Under the pieces are notes generated by a model. It worked only from the letters and a program-made list of their open reading frames with translations, was not told the origin of the DNA and did no database searches. Shown here one piece after another: positions 1 to 8,358 of a stretch of 64,000 nt of DNA. The DNA is from Ascidiaceihabitans sp039975415 (GTDB lineage Bacteria > Pseudomonadota > Alphaproteobacteria > Rhodobacterales > Rhodobacteraceae): assembly GCF_039975415.1 (NCBI RefSeq), contig NZ_JBDWHD010000013.1. The stretch is one strand, 5' to 3'. Within the stretch, counting starts at the first letter, position 1; every line of letters starts with the position of its first letter. Position numbers and translations under genes: made by a program.

Positions 1-57
1 GCGCTTGATGTCTTTGACGATCTTCTCGCCAGGGCTCTTCGTTGTCTTTCTCATCAT
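1..57 (-). CDS. IS3-family transposase OrfA-like protein, N-terminus only (runs off window)
   Basis: Read on the minus strand, tandem ATG codons open a frame that stays open to the window edge and encodes MMRKTTKSPGEKIVKDIKR. This resembles the start of IS3-family OrfA-type transposases as I remember them from Rhodobacterales. A GAGGAG ribosome-binding site lies just upstream of the start. Only 19 residues are visible, so whether the gene is intact cannot be judged. It sits next to a broken integrase, which fits a mobile-element junction. Confidence 0.6.
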   Translation of the reverse strand, partial: MMRKTTKSPGEKIVKDIKR

Positions 58-123
58 CCACTCCTCAGTGGCTACGATGAGCAACAAACACTCTCTTAGC
101 AATTGACCCTATTTGGACCCACA
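1..123 (-). mobile_element. right end of an IS3-type insertion sequence (outer edge approximate)
   Basis: The transposase start at 57 and about 60 bases of leader indicate that one terminus of an insertion sequence lies near 110-125. The minus strand there begins TGTGGGTCCAAATAGGG, which could be the terminal inverted repeat. The other end is outside the window, so neither the repeat nor the target duplication can be confirmed. Confidence 0.35.
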
Positions 124-230
124 AGCGCTGACGTCAGACAGATCGCGTCCTGTCCAAAACTGTCGCCTGGACGGACGGCGCTAAGCTCCAAGCACCGCGA
201 CACCCAGATTGCAAATATGCCTTCGAATTC

Positions 231-530
231 CTACGGAGTGTTTTGCCTGCTTCCATATGATACTGTTGTCCCCAATATGTTGCGCAGCAAAAACGCGATA
301 TGCGTTTCCTTGTGCACTTCCTTCATCCGGTTCGGATCATCGGCCGTCAAGACACCATGACGGCCAATGGTCTTGCGACGTGATCTTCCAGAGGCACGGT
401 ATTGGACCAAGTACGATTTGCGCCCAGATACAAAAACGCGCACTCCAAATCCAGCTATTTCGCTGTCCCAGACAAAGTAGTCTTTGGCCCGAATGGAGAG
501 GCTTTCAACAGATCGCTTTGTAAGTTTCAC
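231..530 (-). pseudogene. truncated phage-type tyrosine integrase (N-terminal DUF4102-like domain only)
   Basis: From a GTG at 530, with AGGAGA upstream, the first about 65 residues look like the N-terminal arm-binding domain of P4-type tyrosine recombinases (LTKRSVESL, then DSEIAGFGVRV, then GRKSYLVQYR). After TADD the reading frame turns into unrelated sequence and stops at 231. The core-binding and catalytic domains with the R-H-R-Y residues are therefore missing; a full integrase is about 400 residues. The gene is probably a deletion remnant of the integrase that inserted the element whose attachment site lies at 713-757. A GTG 18 bases further upstream is also in frame. Confidence 0.7.
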
Positions 531-712
531 TTGTTCTCTCCTGATCACTTCTGCCGAAAACTGCGGAAGCTCTGAGGAGGCTTTGTGCAGCAGACTACAG
601 CGTCAGTGATGAGTCATGAGCGTAGGGCACGTCAATAATAAATGTTTAGATTCATGTATTTATGGTCGGTGAGCGAGTGTCGGCGAAGTCCAGCGAAACG
701 GCACTGACGGAG
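531..712. other. intergenic segment between integrase remnant and att site
   Basis: No credible gene is seen here. The stretch from about 630 to 665 is A/T-rich. Such a segment normally separates an integrase start from the attachment site, and it may once have held the integrase promoter. Confidence 0.4.
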
Positions 713-757
713 CTGTTAATCAATTTGTCATAGGTTCGATCCCTACCGCCGGAGCCA
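713..757 (+). other. attachment-site remnant: 3' fragment of tRNA-Asn
   Basis: The segment begins with the anticodon loop CTGTTAA (anticodon GTT, Asn), continues through a T-arm with GGTTCGATCCC, and ends in the acceptor strand CGCCGGAGCCA. The bases upstream cannot form a matching anticodon stem or D-arm: CGGAG faces TCAAT. It is therefore only the 3' half of a tRNA gene. Tyrosine recombinases use tRNA 3' ends as attB, and a 3' copy at the far end of an island is the usual footprint. The terminator directly after it suggests this is the original chromosomal 3' end, with the rebuilt complete tRNA at the other island end, left of the window. Confidence 0.75.
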
Positions 758-758
758 T

Positions 759-801
759 AATAAGCCACCAAGTTTGAACACTTGGTAGCTTATTTGCTTT
801 T
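759..801 (+). terminator. rho-independent terminator of the original tRNA-Asn
   Basis: A 15-base stem (759-773 with 780-794, one G-T pair) with a six-base loop is followed by TGCTTTT. It begins two bases after the tRNA CCA end, so it is most simply the native terminator of the tRNA gene. Confidence 0.8.
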
Positions 802-910
802 CAGACGATCCCCCATCTTTTCCGTATCTTTCAAAGCATGGGTTTTCAAAGGTACAGTAACGCCCGACCTGACTTTTTTGGCTTTCAGTCCGACTTAAGG
901 CACCTTCAAA

Positions 911-941
911 ATGTAAAACGCCCAGTGAAAAACACTGGGCG
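911..941 (-). terminator. rho-independent terminator of alaS
   Basis: CGCCCAGTG (919-927) pairs perfectly with CACTGGGCG (933-941) across an AAAAA loop. On the minus strand the stem is followed by TTTTACAT. It lies 60 bases past the alaS stop codon. Confidence 0.85.
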
Positions 942-1000
942 CTTGGGCAAATTCAGGTAGGGATTTTATACCGCGTAGGCAAAATACGGTTCGGTTGGGA

Positions 1001-3610
1001 TCAAAGACCCAGATGCGCCTTGGCAGCGTCCAATGCGGCATCGATCTTTGACGCATCTTTGCCCCCCGCAACAGCAACACGCGGTTGTTTGCCGTGACCG
1101 CCGCCCATCACTGCGGAAATCGGATCAAGCATATCACTTGCAGTTTGATCAAAACCCTCTTTGGACACGGCCACAACAGATGGGCGTCCGGCCGATGTAA
1201 CGGTACCAATCACGACAGCGTCCAGATCGCCTTTGGCTTGCAAAGTCTCAGCCAAGCGTTTCAGGCCATCGGCCTCAACACCTTCGACACGCAGAACCAG
1301 CTTGCCGCTTACGGCTTGTGCAACCAGCCCGTCCGCCATTGTGTTTTCCAACCGCAAAGACAGCGCCTTTTTCTCGGCCTGCAGATCGGACAATTCCGTC
1401 ATGCGGCGGGTCAACCCGTCCTGCAATTGGCCAACCGGCACACCCGCGATTGCAGTTGCTGCGGCCACGTCGTCTTTCAGGCGACGGTATTCGTTCAGCA
1501 CGCCTGCGCCGGTCACGGCTTCGATGCGGCGCAAATTGGACCCGATAGAACTTTCACTTAGGATGGTGATCAGGCCGATCTGCCCCAAGCTGCTGACATG
1601 GGTGCCGCCGCACAATTCGATGGACTCTGGCCCTGCGAACATGACGCGCACTGTGTCGCCATATTTTTCGCCAAAGAAGGCCAAAGCCCCCTTTTCGATT
1701 GCTTCATCACGGCCCATTTCCAGATGCTGGCACGGGGCGTTTGACAAAACCTGGGCGTTGATCAGGTCCTCGATCTCGCGCAACTCATCGTCGCTAAGCG
1801 GATTGAAGTGGTTGAAATCGAAACGCAAACGATCCGCGCCAACATAAGACCCCTGCTGCTTGACGTGGGTGCCAAGCACTTTGCGCAAAGCCCAATGAAT
1901 CAAGTGCACAGATGTGTGGTTCCGCTGGATGGCGCCCCGACGCTCGGCGTCGATTTTGGCCGTGACTGCATCACCGATCTGCAACCCATCTGCATCAGCG
2001 CCAGCCGCAACCATATGTGCATGCAAACCCGGCATGGCCGGACGTGTGTCCAACACTGCCAAATCCTGACCGCTGCCAAGGGTCAGAACGCCGGTATCGC
2101 CAATCTGGCCGCCACCTTCGGCGTAAAACGGGCTGCGGTCCAAAACAACTTCGGTGCCTTTGTCCGATGCCACCAAGCCCGTGATTTTCGCCGTCGTCTC
2201 ATACGTATCGCGCCCCACAAATTCGGTCGCGCCATGGACGTCCATGATCGCCTTATAGTCGATGGCCTGATCGCTGACGTTGCCCTTTTTGCGGCTGGCA
2301 CGGGCGCGTTCGCGCTGTTCGGTCATCAGCTTGCGGAATGTATCGACATCCACATCATGGCCTGCGTCTTCCGCGATCTCGGCTGTGATTTCCAGCGGAA
2401 ACCCATGGGTGTCATGCAACACAAAGGCCGTTTCACCAGACAACATCGCGTCACCCTTCAGGCCCTTCAACTCGGACCCCAAGATGCTTAAACCCGTTTC
2501 CAACGCGCTGCGGAACTTCGCTTCTTCGCTGGCCAGTGTCTTGCGGATCAAGTCGCGTTGCTCGTCCAGTTCAGGGTAGTAATTCTTATGTGTGTCAATG
2601 GCCAGATCTGCCATGTGCGGCATCATTTCATCCATGATCCCAAGCAGATAGGCGAACCGTACCGCACGGCGAATGATGCGGCGCAACACGTATCCGCGCC
2701 CTTCGTTGCTGGGGATGATGCCATCGGAAATCAAGAAGGTCGCAGACCGGACGTGATCCGCAATCACGCGCATGGCTTGATCGTCTTTGGGGTGCGCCCC
2801 CACGGTCTTGCCCGATACTTTTGCAGCTTCATTTACCAAAGCTTCAAGCGTGTCACAGGAATACAGCGACGGGCTGCCGCGCAAAACGCCAACAAGGCGT
2901 TCAAGACCGGCGCCCGTGTCGACATGCTGGTTTGGCAAAGGCGTCAACGTGCCCGAGGAATCGCGGAAAGACTCCATGAACACGACGTTCCAAAACTCGA
3001 TAAAGCGGTGTTCTGCGTCGGGGTTCGCAGGGCCACCTTCGGGGCCAAAGTCGGGGCCAAAGTCGTAAAACAGCTCGGTTGAGGGGCCGCATGGGCCTGT
3101 TTCGCCCATTTCCCAAAAATTGTCTTTGTCCAGTCTTTGGATGCGGTCCGCAGGCACGCCAATGTCGTTCAGCCAGATTTGTTCCGCTTCATCATCGCTG
3201 ACGTGGACAGTGACCCAAACTTTGCTTGTGTCGATCTTCAACACGTCGCTGACAAATTCCCACGCCCATTTGATGGCGTTTTCCTTGAAGTAGTCACCGA
3301 AGCTGAAATTGCCCATCATCTCGAAAAAGCTGAGGTGGCGCAGGGACTTGCCAACGGCGTCCAGATCGTTGTGTTTGCCACCGGCACGTACACATTTCTG
3401 AACAGATGTCGCGCGTTTGGTTTTGAACGGCACCGGTTCTTCGTCCAGAAAATACTGCACAAATTGCATCATGCCCGAATTCACGAACATTGGCGCGGTT
3501 GGGTGCGTTGGGATCAGGCTCGCCGATTTGACGACTTCATGCGAACGTGCGCTCCAGAATTCATACCATGCTGCACGCAACTGGGCTTCTGTGGTGATTT
3601 CTTGGGACAT
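1001..3610 (-). CDS. alaS: alanyl-tRNA synthetase, divergent type
   Basis: It charges tRNA-Ala with alanine and edits mischarged Ser/Gly. The 869-residue protein has the class II core at the N-terminus (KCVRAGGKHNDL, FFEMMGNFSFGDYFKE, then CGPSTE), the editing-domain metal site (HTSVH in the middle and CGGTH further on), and a C-terminal GGGHG motif of the C-Ala domain. The start was set at MSQEITTEAQL; an upstream in-frame extension lacks family similarity. The N-terminus (ASLIPTHPTAPMFVNSG, MMQFVQYFL) differs from the usual alphaproteobacterial AlaRS pattern, in which I expect SSPLVPRNDPTLMFTN. It looks more like actinobacterial (Acidimicrobiia-like) enzymes as I remember them. Whether this is the only alaS or a second, acquired copy cannot be told here. 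Confidence 0.93.
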   Translation of the reverse strand: MSQEITTEAQLRAAWYEFWSARSHEVVKSASLIPTHPTAPMFVNSGMMQFVQYFLDEEPVPFKTKRATSVQKCVRAGGKHNDLDAVGKSLRHLSFFEMMGNFSFGDYFKENAIKWAWEFVSDVLKIDTSKVWVTVHVSDDEAEQIWLNDIGVPADRIQRLDKDNFWEMGETGPCGPSTELFYDFGPDFGPEGGPANPDAEHRFIEFWNVVFMESFRDSSGTLTPLPNQHVDTGAGLERLVGVLRGSPSLYSCDTLEALVNEAAKVSGKTVGAHPKDDQAMRVIADHVRSATFLISDGIIPSNEGRGYVLRRIIRRAVRFAYLLGIMDEMMPHMADLAIDTHKNYYPELDEQRDLIRKTLASEEAKFRSALETGLSILGSELKGLKGDAMLSGETAFVLHDTHGFPLEITAEIAEDAGHDVDVDTFRKLMTEQRERARASRKKGNVSDQAIDYKAIMDVHGATEFVGRDTYETTAKITGLVASDKGTEVVLDRSPFYAEGGGQIGDTGVLTLGSGQDLAVLDTRPAMPGLHAHMVAAGADADGLQIGDAVTAKIDAERRGAIQRNHTSVHLIHWALRKVLGTHVKQQGSYVGADRLRFDFNHFNPLSDDELREIEDLINAQVLSNAPCQHLEMGRDEAIEKGALAFFGEKYGDTVRVMFAGPESIELCGGTHVSSLGQIGLITILSESSIGSNLRRIEAVTGAGVLNEYRRLKDDVAAATAIAGVPVGQLQDGLTRRMTELSDLQAEKKALSLRLENTMADGLVAQAVSGKLVLRVEGVEADGLKRLAETLQAKGDLDAVVIGTVTSAGRPSVVAVSKEGFDQTASDMLDPISAVMGGGHGKQPRVAVAGGKDASKIDAALDAAKAHLGL

Positions 3611-3735
3611 CAGCGGACCGAACCTTTCTTGAAACTTCGCCCGTGTCATTACTATTGCGCAGGGCAAAAGAACAGACGGAAATTACGGGGCTCGGGCGTG
3701 GGTCTTCAGGCGCGTCTTATTGGCCCAAAATGAAT

Positions 3736-3768
3736 GAAAGCGCCAAGCCTACGGGGCCGGACGCTTTC
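3736..3768 (-). terminator. possible terminator of the small secreted-protein gene
   Basis: GAAAGCG (3736-3742) pairs with CGCTTTC (3762-3768) around a G/C-rich loop with further pairing. On the minus strand the hairpin is followed by ATTCATTTTGG, a weak T-rich tail. It is 45 bases past the stop of the 3814-4101 gene. Confidence 0.4.
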
Positions 3769-3813
3769 ACTGCAAATTCAAATCAGCTTCAAAAGATGCT
3801 GCAAAGGCGTGGT

Positions 3814-4101
3814 TCAGGAACAGCCTTTGGTGCCAATCGGGCAATCATATACGGATTTCGCACGGCGTACGTGGCGCTTTGGCTTATGACGCTTGGCGGC
3901 GTTCATCATCACATGCTGGTAGGACATGGACTGGTTGGGCGTACCGCAGCAGATAACACCGGAAATAGTGATGGGCTGAAGGCCTGCAGGGCAATAGTTG
4001 GCTTTGGCGTGGTATGGATAGATTTTTGCATCCGCAAACGCAGGGGCCGCGCCCATAACCATCAGGCCCAAACCTGTCAAAAGTGCTGTTTTGATACGCA
4101 T
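3814..4101 (-). CDS. small secreted protein of unknown function
   Basis: The 95-residue product starts with a clear Sec signal peptide (MRIKTALLTGLGLMVMGAAPAFA, cleavage after AFA), leaving about 72 residues in the periplasm or outside. The mature part contains six cysteines (NYCPAG, VICCGTP, YDCPIGTKGC), which suggests disulfides, and a basic stretch KRHKPKRHVRR. The ATG at 4101 was chosen because GAGGGA lies seven bases upstream and the signal peptide begins there; a longer frame upstream has no such features. I do not recognise a family. It is transcribed alone, downstream of a divergent small gene. Confidence 0.7.
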   Translation of the reverse strand: MRIKTALLTGLGLMVMGAAPAFADAKIYPYHAKANYCPAGLQPITISGVICCGTPNQSMSYQHVMMNAAKRHKPKRHVRRAKSVYDCPIGTKGCS

Positions 4102-4287
4102 ATCATCCCTCGTTTTATCAAACGTGTTACATTTTATTTTGGTTAATATTGCCTGATTGCATGGGGCCGCGTCTACCCCTTTTGTGACGCTGACGCCGTC
4201 AAAGACCCCGCAATTAGGGGGCGCGGGCGCATCATTAACCATATTTAGAGATGATTGTGCCTAGTTTGAAGGCGAAAGGACAATCCC

Positions 4288-4521
4288 ATGATCGAACTTT
4301 TACGCCTGCTTTCCCTGTATTACGCCTGCGATAACACTGCGGCCCAGCGCATGTTAACGGCCGATGAAATAGCAAGCTGCACCGGTCATTACGCGGCCGT
4401 CAAATCCCACTTTGCAGACACTGGCACCGCCGACCGGATGGCCGGATACAAGCGTTTCAAACTCTGGGAAACGGAAAACGCAGAGCTTGTGGTGCAGCTG
4501 CGCAAAGGCCGCCGCATGTAA
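4288..4521 (+). CDS. small hypothetical protein
   Basis: A 77-residue frame with AAAGGA before the ATG at 4288. The N-terminus is hydrophobic (MIELLRLLSLYYAC), the rest is soluble and mixed-charge, ending in KGRRM. Residues 25-60 (LTADEIASCTGHYAAVKSHF and following) could be two short helices. No family is recognised. It is divergent from the secreted protein gene and ends four bases from the P450 stop, convergent with it. Codon use resembles neighbouring real genes, which is the main argument that it is coding. Confidence 0.55.
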   Translation: MIELLRLLSLYYACDNTAAQRMLTADEIASCTGHYAAVKSHFADTGTADRMAGYKRFKLWETENAELVVQLRKGRRM

Positions 4522-4524
4522 AAC

Positions 4525-5709
4525 TCAGCTGTTGAGGCGCGCCTGCAGCGCACTGTATCCCCGAAAACGAACGCGACCGCCTTGGGTGCGCCCTGCAATT
4601 TCGTAGTCGGGAAACCGCGCCAAAAACCGACCAAGCGCAATCCGCCCCTCCATACGTGCCAGGGTCAGGCCGACACACACATGCGGTCCACCCGCAAACG
4701 CCAAATGACGATTGGGTTTTCGCGAAATATCAAAGCGGTCCGGATCATCAAAAACATCCCGATCACGATTTGCAGCGCCGATGCACAAATGCAGGTTGGT
4801 GCCTTTGGCAATCACGACGCCACCGATTTCAACCTGCTCCGCCGTCTCGCGGTTGCCAAACTGGTTGGGGGAGGCCACGCGCAACACTTCTTCCACCGCA
4901 CTTGCGATCAGATCAGGGCGTTCACGCAACGCCGCCCTTTGATCGGGGTGATCATGCAGCAAAGCCAACCCGTTCCCGATCAGGTTGGTGGTCGTTTCAT
5001 GCCCCGCATTCAGGATGAAAATGCAGTTTTGGATCAACTCTATTTCGCTAAGCTGTCCTTGCGTGTCCCCCTGGATCAAACGGGTCAGCACATCGGTGTC
5101 CACATCCCCCGGATGCGCCGTGCGCCGTGCAATCAGGTCTTGAAGGTACAGCTTGAAATCACGAACAGCATCTTGCCCGCGCTGCAGTTGCGCATCCGAC
5201 AGCACAGGTTCCAACGCACCTAAAATGGCCAGCGACCAATCGCGTAACGGCCCGCGTTCACCCATGGGGATGTCCAGCAAATTGCCAATGATTTGAATGG
5301 GAATGGTGCTGGCAAAATCCTCGATCAAGTCGGGGTTTTGGGGCATCGCGTCCAACAAAGCATCCACAGTCTCGATCAAACCCACCTCCATCCGCTGTAT
5401 CGCGCGTGGCGCAACGGCCGAGGCCATGATGCGGCGCACACGGCTGTGCAGGGGCGGATCGTTGAAGACAAGGGAGGTGGTGTGATGTTCATAGAGCGGC
5501 GTGCCCAGCCCAAACTTCGGTGCAAAGGCCGCGCGCTTGTCGGAGATAAAGGCGGTGGTGTCCTTATACACCCGCTCCAGATCGGCGTGTCTGGACAGGA
5601 TATAAGAGCTATCCGGCTGCGGATGAACCAGCGCATGGGCGAGAAGTTCGTCGTAGTAGCGGAACGGGTTGTCGTGGAAGTCGGGAGGAAGGGCGGAGAG
5701 GGTGAGCAT
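4525..5709 (-). CDS. cytochrome P450
   Basis: A 394-residue soluble bacterial P450 monooxygenase. Visible marks are the I-helix oxygen-binding motif AGHETT (about 235-240), the K-helix ExxR in EEVLR (273-277), and the heme-binding loop FAGGPHVCVG with the thiolate Cys at 345. Length and layout match class I P450s, which need a ferredoxin and ferredoxin reductase. Neither gene is adjacent, so electron partners must be elsewhere. The substrate cannot be read from sequence. It begins 11 bases after the stop of the RelA/SpoT-type gene, as if part of the thyA-folA transcription unit, although no metabolic link is obvious. Confidence 0.93.
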   Translation of the reverse strand: MLTLSALPPDFHDNPFRYYDELLAHALVHPQPDSSYILSRHADLERVYKDTTAFISDKRAAFAPKFGLGTPLYEHHTTSLVFNDPPLHSRVRRIMASAVAPRAIQRMEVGLIETVDALLDAMPQNPDLIEDFASTIPIQIIGNLLDIPMGERGPLRDWSLAILGALEPVLSDAQLQRGQDAVRDFKLYLQDLIARRTAHPGDVDTDVLTRLIQGDTQGQLSEIELIQNCIFILNAGHETTTNLIGNGLALLHDHPDQRAALRERPDLIASAVEEVLRVASPNQFGNRETAEQVEIGGVVIAKGTNLHLCIGAANRDRDVFDDPDRFDISRKPNRHLAFAGGPHVCVGLTLARMEGRIALGRFLARFPDYEIAGRTQGGRVRFRGYSALQARLNS

Positions 5710-5720
5710 TGAAGCTATTT

Positions 5721-6848
5721 CTATCCTTTGTCTCGCTTACGTTTAGCTTGAAATTCAGAGAACCAATCAATTTTGACACTTTCACTTTCAACAGGTGGAG
5801 CGCCAGCTTTCCCTGTCGCATTCTCCAGCAAATCTGTGAAATCAGAAACATCCATGAAGTAGTTGGGGTAGGCAGCTTTCAGATTCTGAACCTTATCGAC
5901 TTGAACAAAGACAGAAGTAACTTTGCCTTCTGAAGTTTCGGAATTGTGCTCCAACTCAAGACCTTTTGCGATTGTTGGCACACCGCCTACAGAGACTGTA
6001 TTGTTCTCGCTGTTGTACCGCAAAACATAATATTCTCTTGTACTATCGCCTACATACTCCTCAGCTTTCTTTAATCCGTCATGCGCAACACGAAGCATAC
6101 TCACGGCATTTAGTTTTTCATCAAGCCTTTTCAGTTGTCGCTCCCGAACCACAGCACTCACAGATGTACCTGGAACGATAGGAAACCCTTCTAAATCCGC
6201 AATCTGAGAACCCATTAGTTGAAACAACTTCAACCAATCAGTATTGCCTTCTCCGGCTTTCAAGTTTTCATTGGTCAACAATCCAACCGCTTCCACAGCA
6301 GTTGCCCATGCATGCTGCAAACGAGAGCGCACCTGCACTTCAACTTTGAAATCTTTGAATTCAGGAAATCTCTCATCGTTGAATTTAACAACTAGGTGAT
6401 GACCCCTATAGCCACTGAGGCGAGGTGATGTTACGTAATCTATATGTTTAAATGCGTGTTTTGATTGACCTGAATTATAGGCCAGCAAGATTTTACTTAG
6501 ATCTTCCTCAGTCTTACAAATTGCTCTGCAACCCGCAAGATCTTGGATCTGTGAAAGCTTTAGTGTCGAACGATGACGAGTGGAGAGTTTTCTACGGATC
6601 GACGCCATACGTTTTGGCCGAGCAGCAGTAACTGCTTTCGCACGTGATCGCTTGAGCAGCCCTATCAACTCATATCGAACCGCAGTCATGGGCAACAAAT
6701 GGGCGTCACGCCAATTGTAGGCAATCCTAAACGCTTCTGCAGCGATCTCCGTATCAGATTCGGCTGGGATCACATCACCTAAGAGCTTTCCAGCTTTGTT
6801 GATGTCTTCCCTGCTATATTCTTGATAAATCCTAAATCCTAGGTTCAT
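5721..6848 (-). CDS. RelA/SpoT-type nucleotide pyrophosphotransferase (stand-alone synthetase domain)
   Basis: The 375-residue protein carries the alarmone synthetase fold without hydrolase, TGS or ACT domains. Key parts are RRKLSTRHRSTLKLSQIQDLAGCRAI (about 85-110, in two blocks), the G-loop SGYRGHH (145-151) and EVQVRSRLQHAWAT (170-183), so the catalytic residues appear present. Such proteins make (p)ppGpp or, in toxic members, modify nucleotides or tRNA. The ATG overlaps the folA stop (ATGA), implying translational coupling. The gene is clearly A/T-richer than its neighbours, which suggests recent acquisition into the thyA-folA operon. About 190 C-terminal residues have no assignment. A housekeeping small alarmone synthetase and a defence or toxin role are both possible. 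Confidence 0.85.
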   Translation of the reverse strand: MNLGFRIYQEYSREDINKAGKLLGDVIPAESDTEIAAEAFRIAYNWRDAHLLPMTAVRYELIGLLKRSRAKAVTAARPKRMASIRRKLSTRHRSTLKLSQIQDLAGCRAICKTEEDLSKILLAYNSGQSKHAFKHIDYVTSPRLSGYRGHHLVVKFNDERFPEFKDFKVEVQVRSRLQHAWATAVEAVGLLTNENLKAGEGNTDWLKLFQLMGSQIADLEGFPIVPGTSVSAVVRERQLKRLDEKLNAVSMLRVAHDGLKKAEEYVGDSTREYYVLRYNSENNTVSVGGVPTIAKGLELEHNSETSEGKVTSVFVQVDKVQNLKAAYPNYFMDVSDFTDLLENATGKAGAPPVESESVKIDWFSEFQAKRKRDKG

Positions 6849-7345
6849 CCGATATACTTACCTCCCGTCTCTCCCCGAACCCACTCCCCCACAACACACC
6901 TTGGCGCTTCATCCCGCAAGGGGGTCATGACCACGCAACGCCATTCTGCCCCATCAAACGACGGAAAGAACGTGTCCGCCCCGTCGACCTCCAGATCAAC
7001 CTCTGTCAGGCACAAGCGGTCCGCCATGGGCAGCATTGCTCCGTAGATGCCAGCGCCGCCCATACCGTAGATGCGGTGGTAGCCCATGGAGTGCGCCAGT
7101 TCGATTGCCTCGTCCACGGACCCCACGCAATGTTCCGCCGCGCAGCCTTGGGATGTCACAACGATATTCAGACGGTTTTTCAACGGCTTCACCGGCAGGC
7201 TGTCCCATGTGCGCCGCCCCATAATCACGGCCCCGCCCATGGTTTCACGCATGAAGTACTTCAAGTCTTCGGGCAAATGCCACGGCATGTCGCCGTCTTT
7301 GCCGATGGCGCTGCCTTTGGCGCGGGCTGCGATCAGGGTAATCAT
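6845..7345 (-). CDS. folA: dihydrofolate reductase
   Basis: It reduces dihydrofolate to tetrahydrofolate with NADPH, regenerating the cofactor oxidised by thymidylate synthase encoded just upstream. The 166-residue protein shows the family pattern ITLIAARAKGSAIGKDGDMPWHLPEDL (in two blocks), MGRRTWDSLP and, near the C-terminus, YGMGGAGIYG and LTEVDLEVDGADTFFP. Length is normal. The start overlaps the thyA stop by four bases (ATGA), and its own stop overlaps the next start in the same way. Confidence 0.97.
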   Translation of the reverse strand: MITLIAARAKGSAIGKDGDMPWHLPEDLKYFMRETMGGAVIMGRRTWDSLPVKPLKNRLNIVVTSQGCAAEHCVGSVDEAIELAHSMGYHRIYGMGGAGIYGAMLPMADRLCLTEVDLEVDGADTFFPSFDGAEWRCVVMTPLRDEAPRCVVGEWVRGETGGKYIG

Positions 7346-8133
7346 ACTGCCACCGGTGCGCGGATCAGGGGATCGGGGTTGTAGTTTTCCAAAGCAAAAT
7401 CCTCGTATTTGAAGTCGAAAATAGACGCCACATCCCGCAAAATCCTCATTTGTGGCAGGGGTTTGGGGGTGCGGGACAGCTGCAATTCGACCTGCTCCAT
7501 ATGGTTGGAATAGATATGCGCGTCGCCCAGCGTGTGGACAAAATCCCCCGCCTCATAACCCGTCACATGGGCCAGCATCTGCAACAGCAGCGCGTAGGAC
7601 GCGATGTTGAATGGCACGCCCAGGAACATATCGGCAGAGCGTTGATACAGCTGTAGATGCATTTTGCCGCCCGCAACACGCACTTGCCACATGGTGTGAC
7701 AGGGCGGCAACGCCATCTGTGCGATCTCGCCGGGGTTCCATGCCGACACCAGCAAACGGCGGCTGTCGGGGGTGTTCTTGATGTTCTCGACCAGTTCAGC
7801 CACCTGATCCACGCTGCCGCGTTCCGCTGCAAAGGCGCGCCACTGTTTACCATAAACAGGCCCCAAATCACCGTTTTCATCCGCCCATTCATCCCAGATC
7901 CGCACCCCGTTTTCCTTGAGGTAGCCGATGTTGGTGTCCCCCGCCAGAAACCACAAAAGCTCGTGGATGATGGATTTGAGGTGCACTTTCTTGGTTGTGA
8001 TCAACGGAAAACCATCAGCCAACGGGTAACGCATTTGCATGCCGAAACACGAAATTGTGCCCGTGCCCGTACGATCAGAGGACGCTTCGCCCTGTTCAAG
8101 AATATGGCGCAAAGCGTCGTGGTATTGCTGCAT
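7342..8133 (-). CDS. thyA: thymidylate synthase
   Basis: It methylates dUMP to dTMP using methylene-tetrahydrofolate. The 263-residue protein is the usual ThyA length. Seen are DRTGTGTISCFGMQMRY, the catalytic-Cys segment LPPCHTMWQ and the nucleotide-binding QRSADMFLGVPFNIASYA. The ATG at 8133 (MQQYHDALRHIL) was chosen over one 14 codons upstream because it matches the family N-terminus. It is the first gene of the overlapping thyA-folA-RelA/SpoT-P450 series. Confidence 0.97.
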   Translation of the reverse strand: MQQYHDALRHILEQGEASSDRTGTGTISCFGMQMRYPLADGFPLITTKKVHLKSIIHELLWFLAGDTNIGYLKENGVRIWDEWADENGDLGPVYGKQWRAFAAERGSVDQVAELVENIKNTPDSRRLLVSAWNPGEIAQMALPPCHTMWQVRVAGGKMHLQLYQRSADMFLGVPFNIASYALLLQMLAHVTGYEAGDFVHTLGDAHIYSNHMEQVELQLSRTPKPLPQMRILRDVASIFDFKYEDFALENYNPDPLIRAPVAV

Positions 8134-8358
8134 GTCTGTTTCCTTGTTGAACCATGGCGCTTTGGGACGGGCCACAGAATCTCATTGCTTCTCACCTTAT
8201 ATAGCGGTCTGGCGAAGATGTACCTCTATATCGTGGACGTTTTTTCGTCACGGTTGAAATACAGAAATGCCCCGACCCTGCATCTACGTTGACTTACAGC
8301 GTCAAATTAGAGATTCTTTTCATCAAAGGCAGCAGTAAAAAACAAAAAGGTTGGGCAA

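Noticed and set aside
644..757. A complete tRNA gene ending at 757
   Set aside because: The acceptor strand can be partly matched upstream (GTCGGCG), but no anticodon stem or D-stem forms; only the 3' half matches tRNA-Asn, so it was called an att remnant.
1808..2491. 227-residue open frame antisense to alaS
   Set aside because: It is contained in a clearly identified gene, has no motif and no ribosome-binding site.
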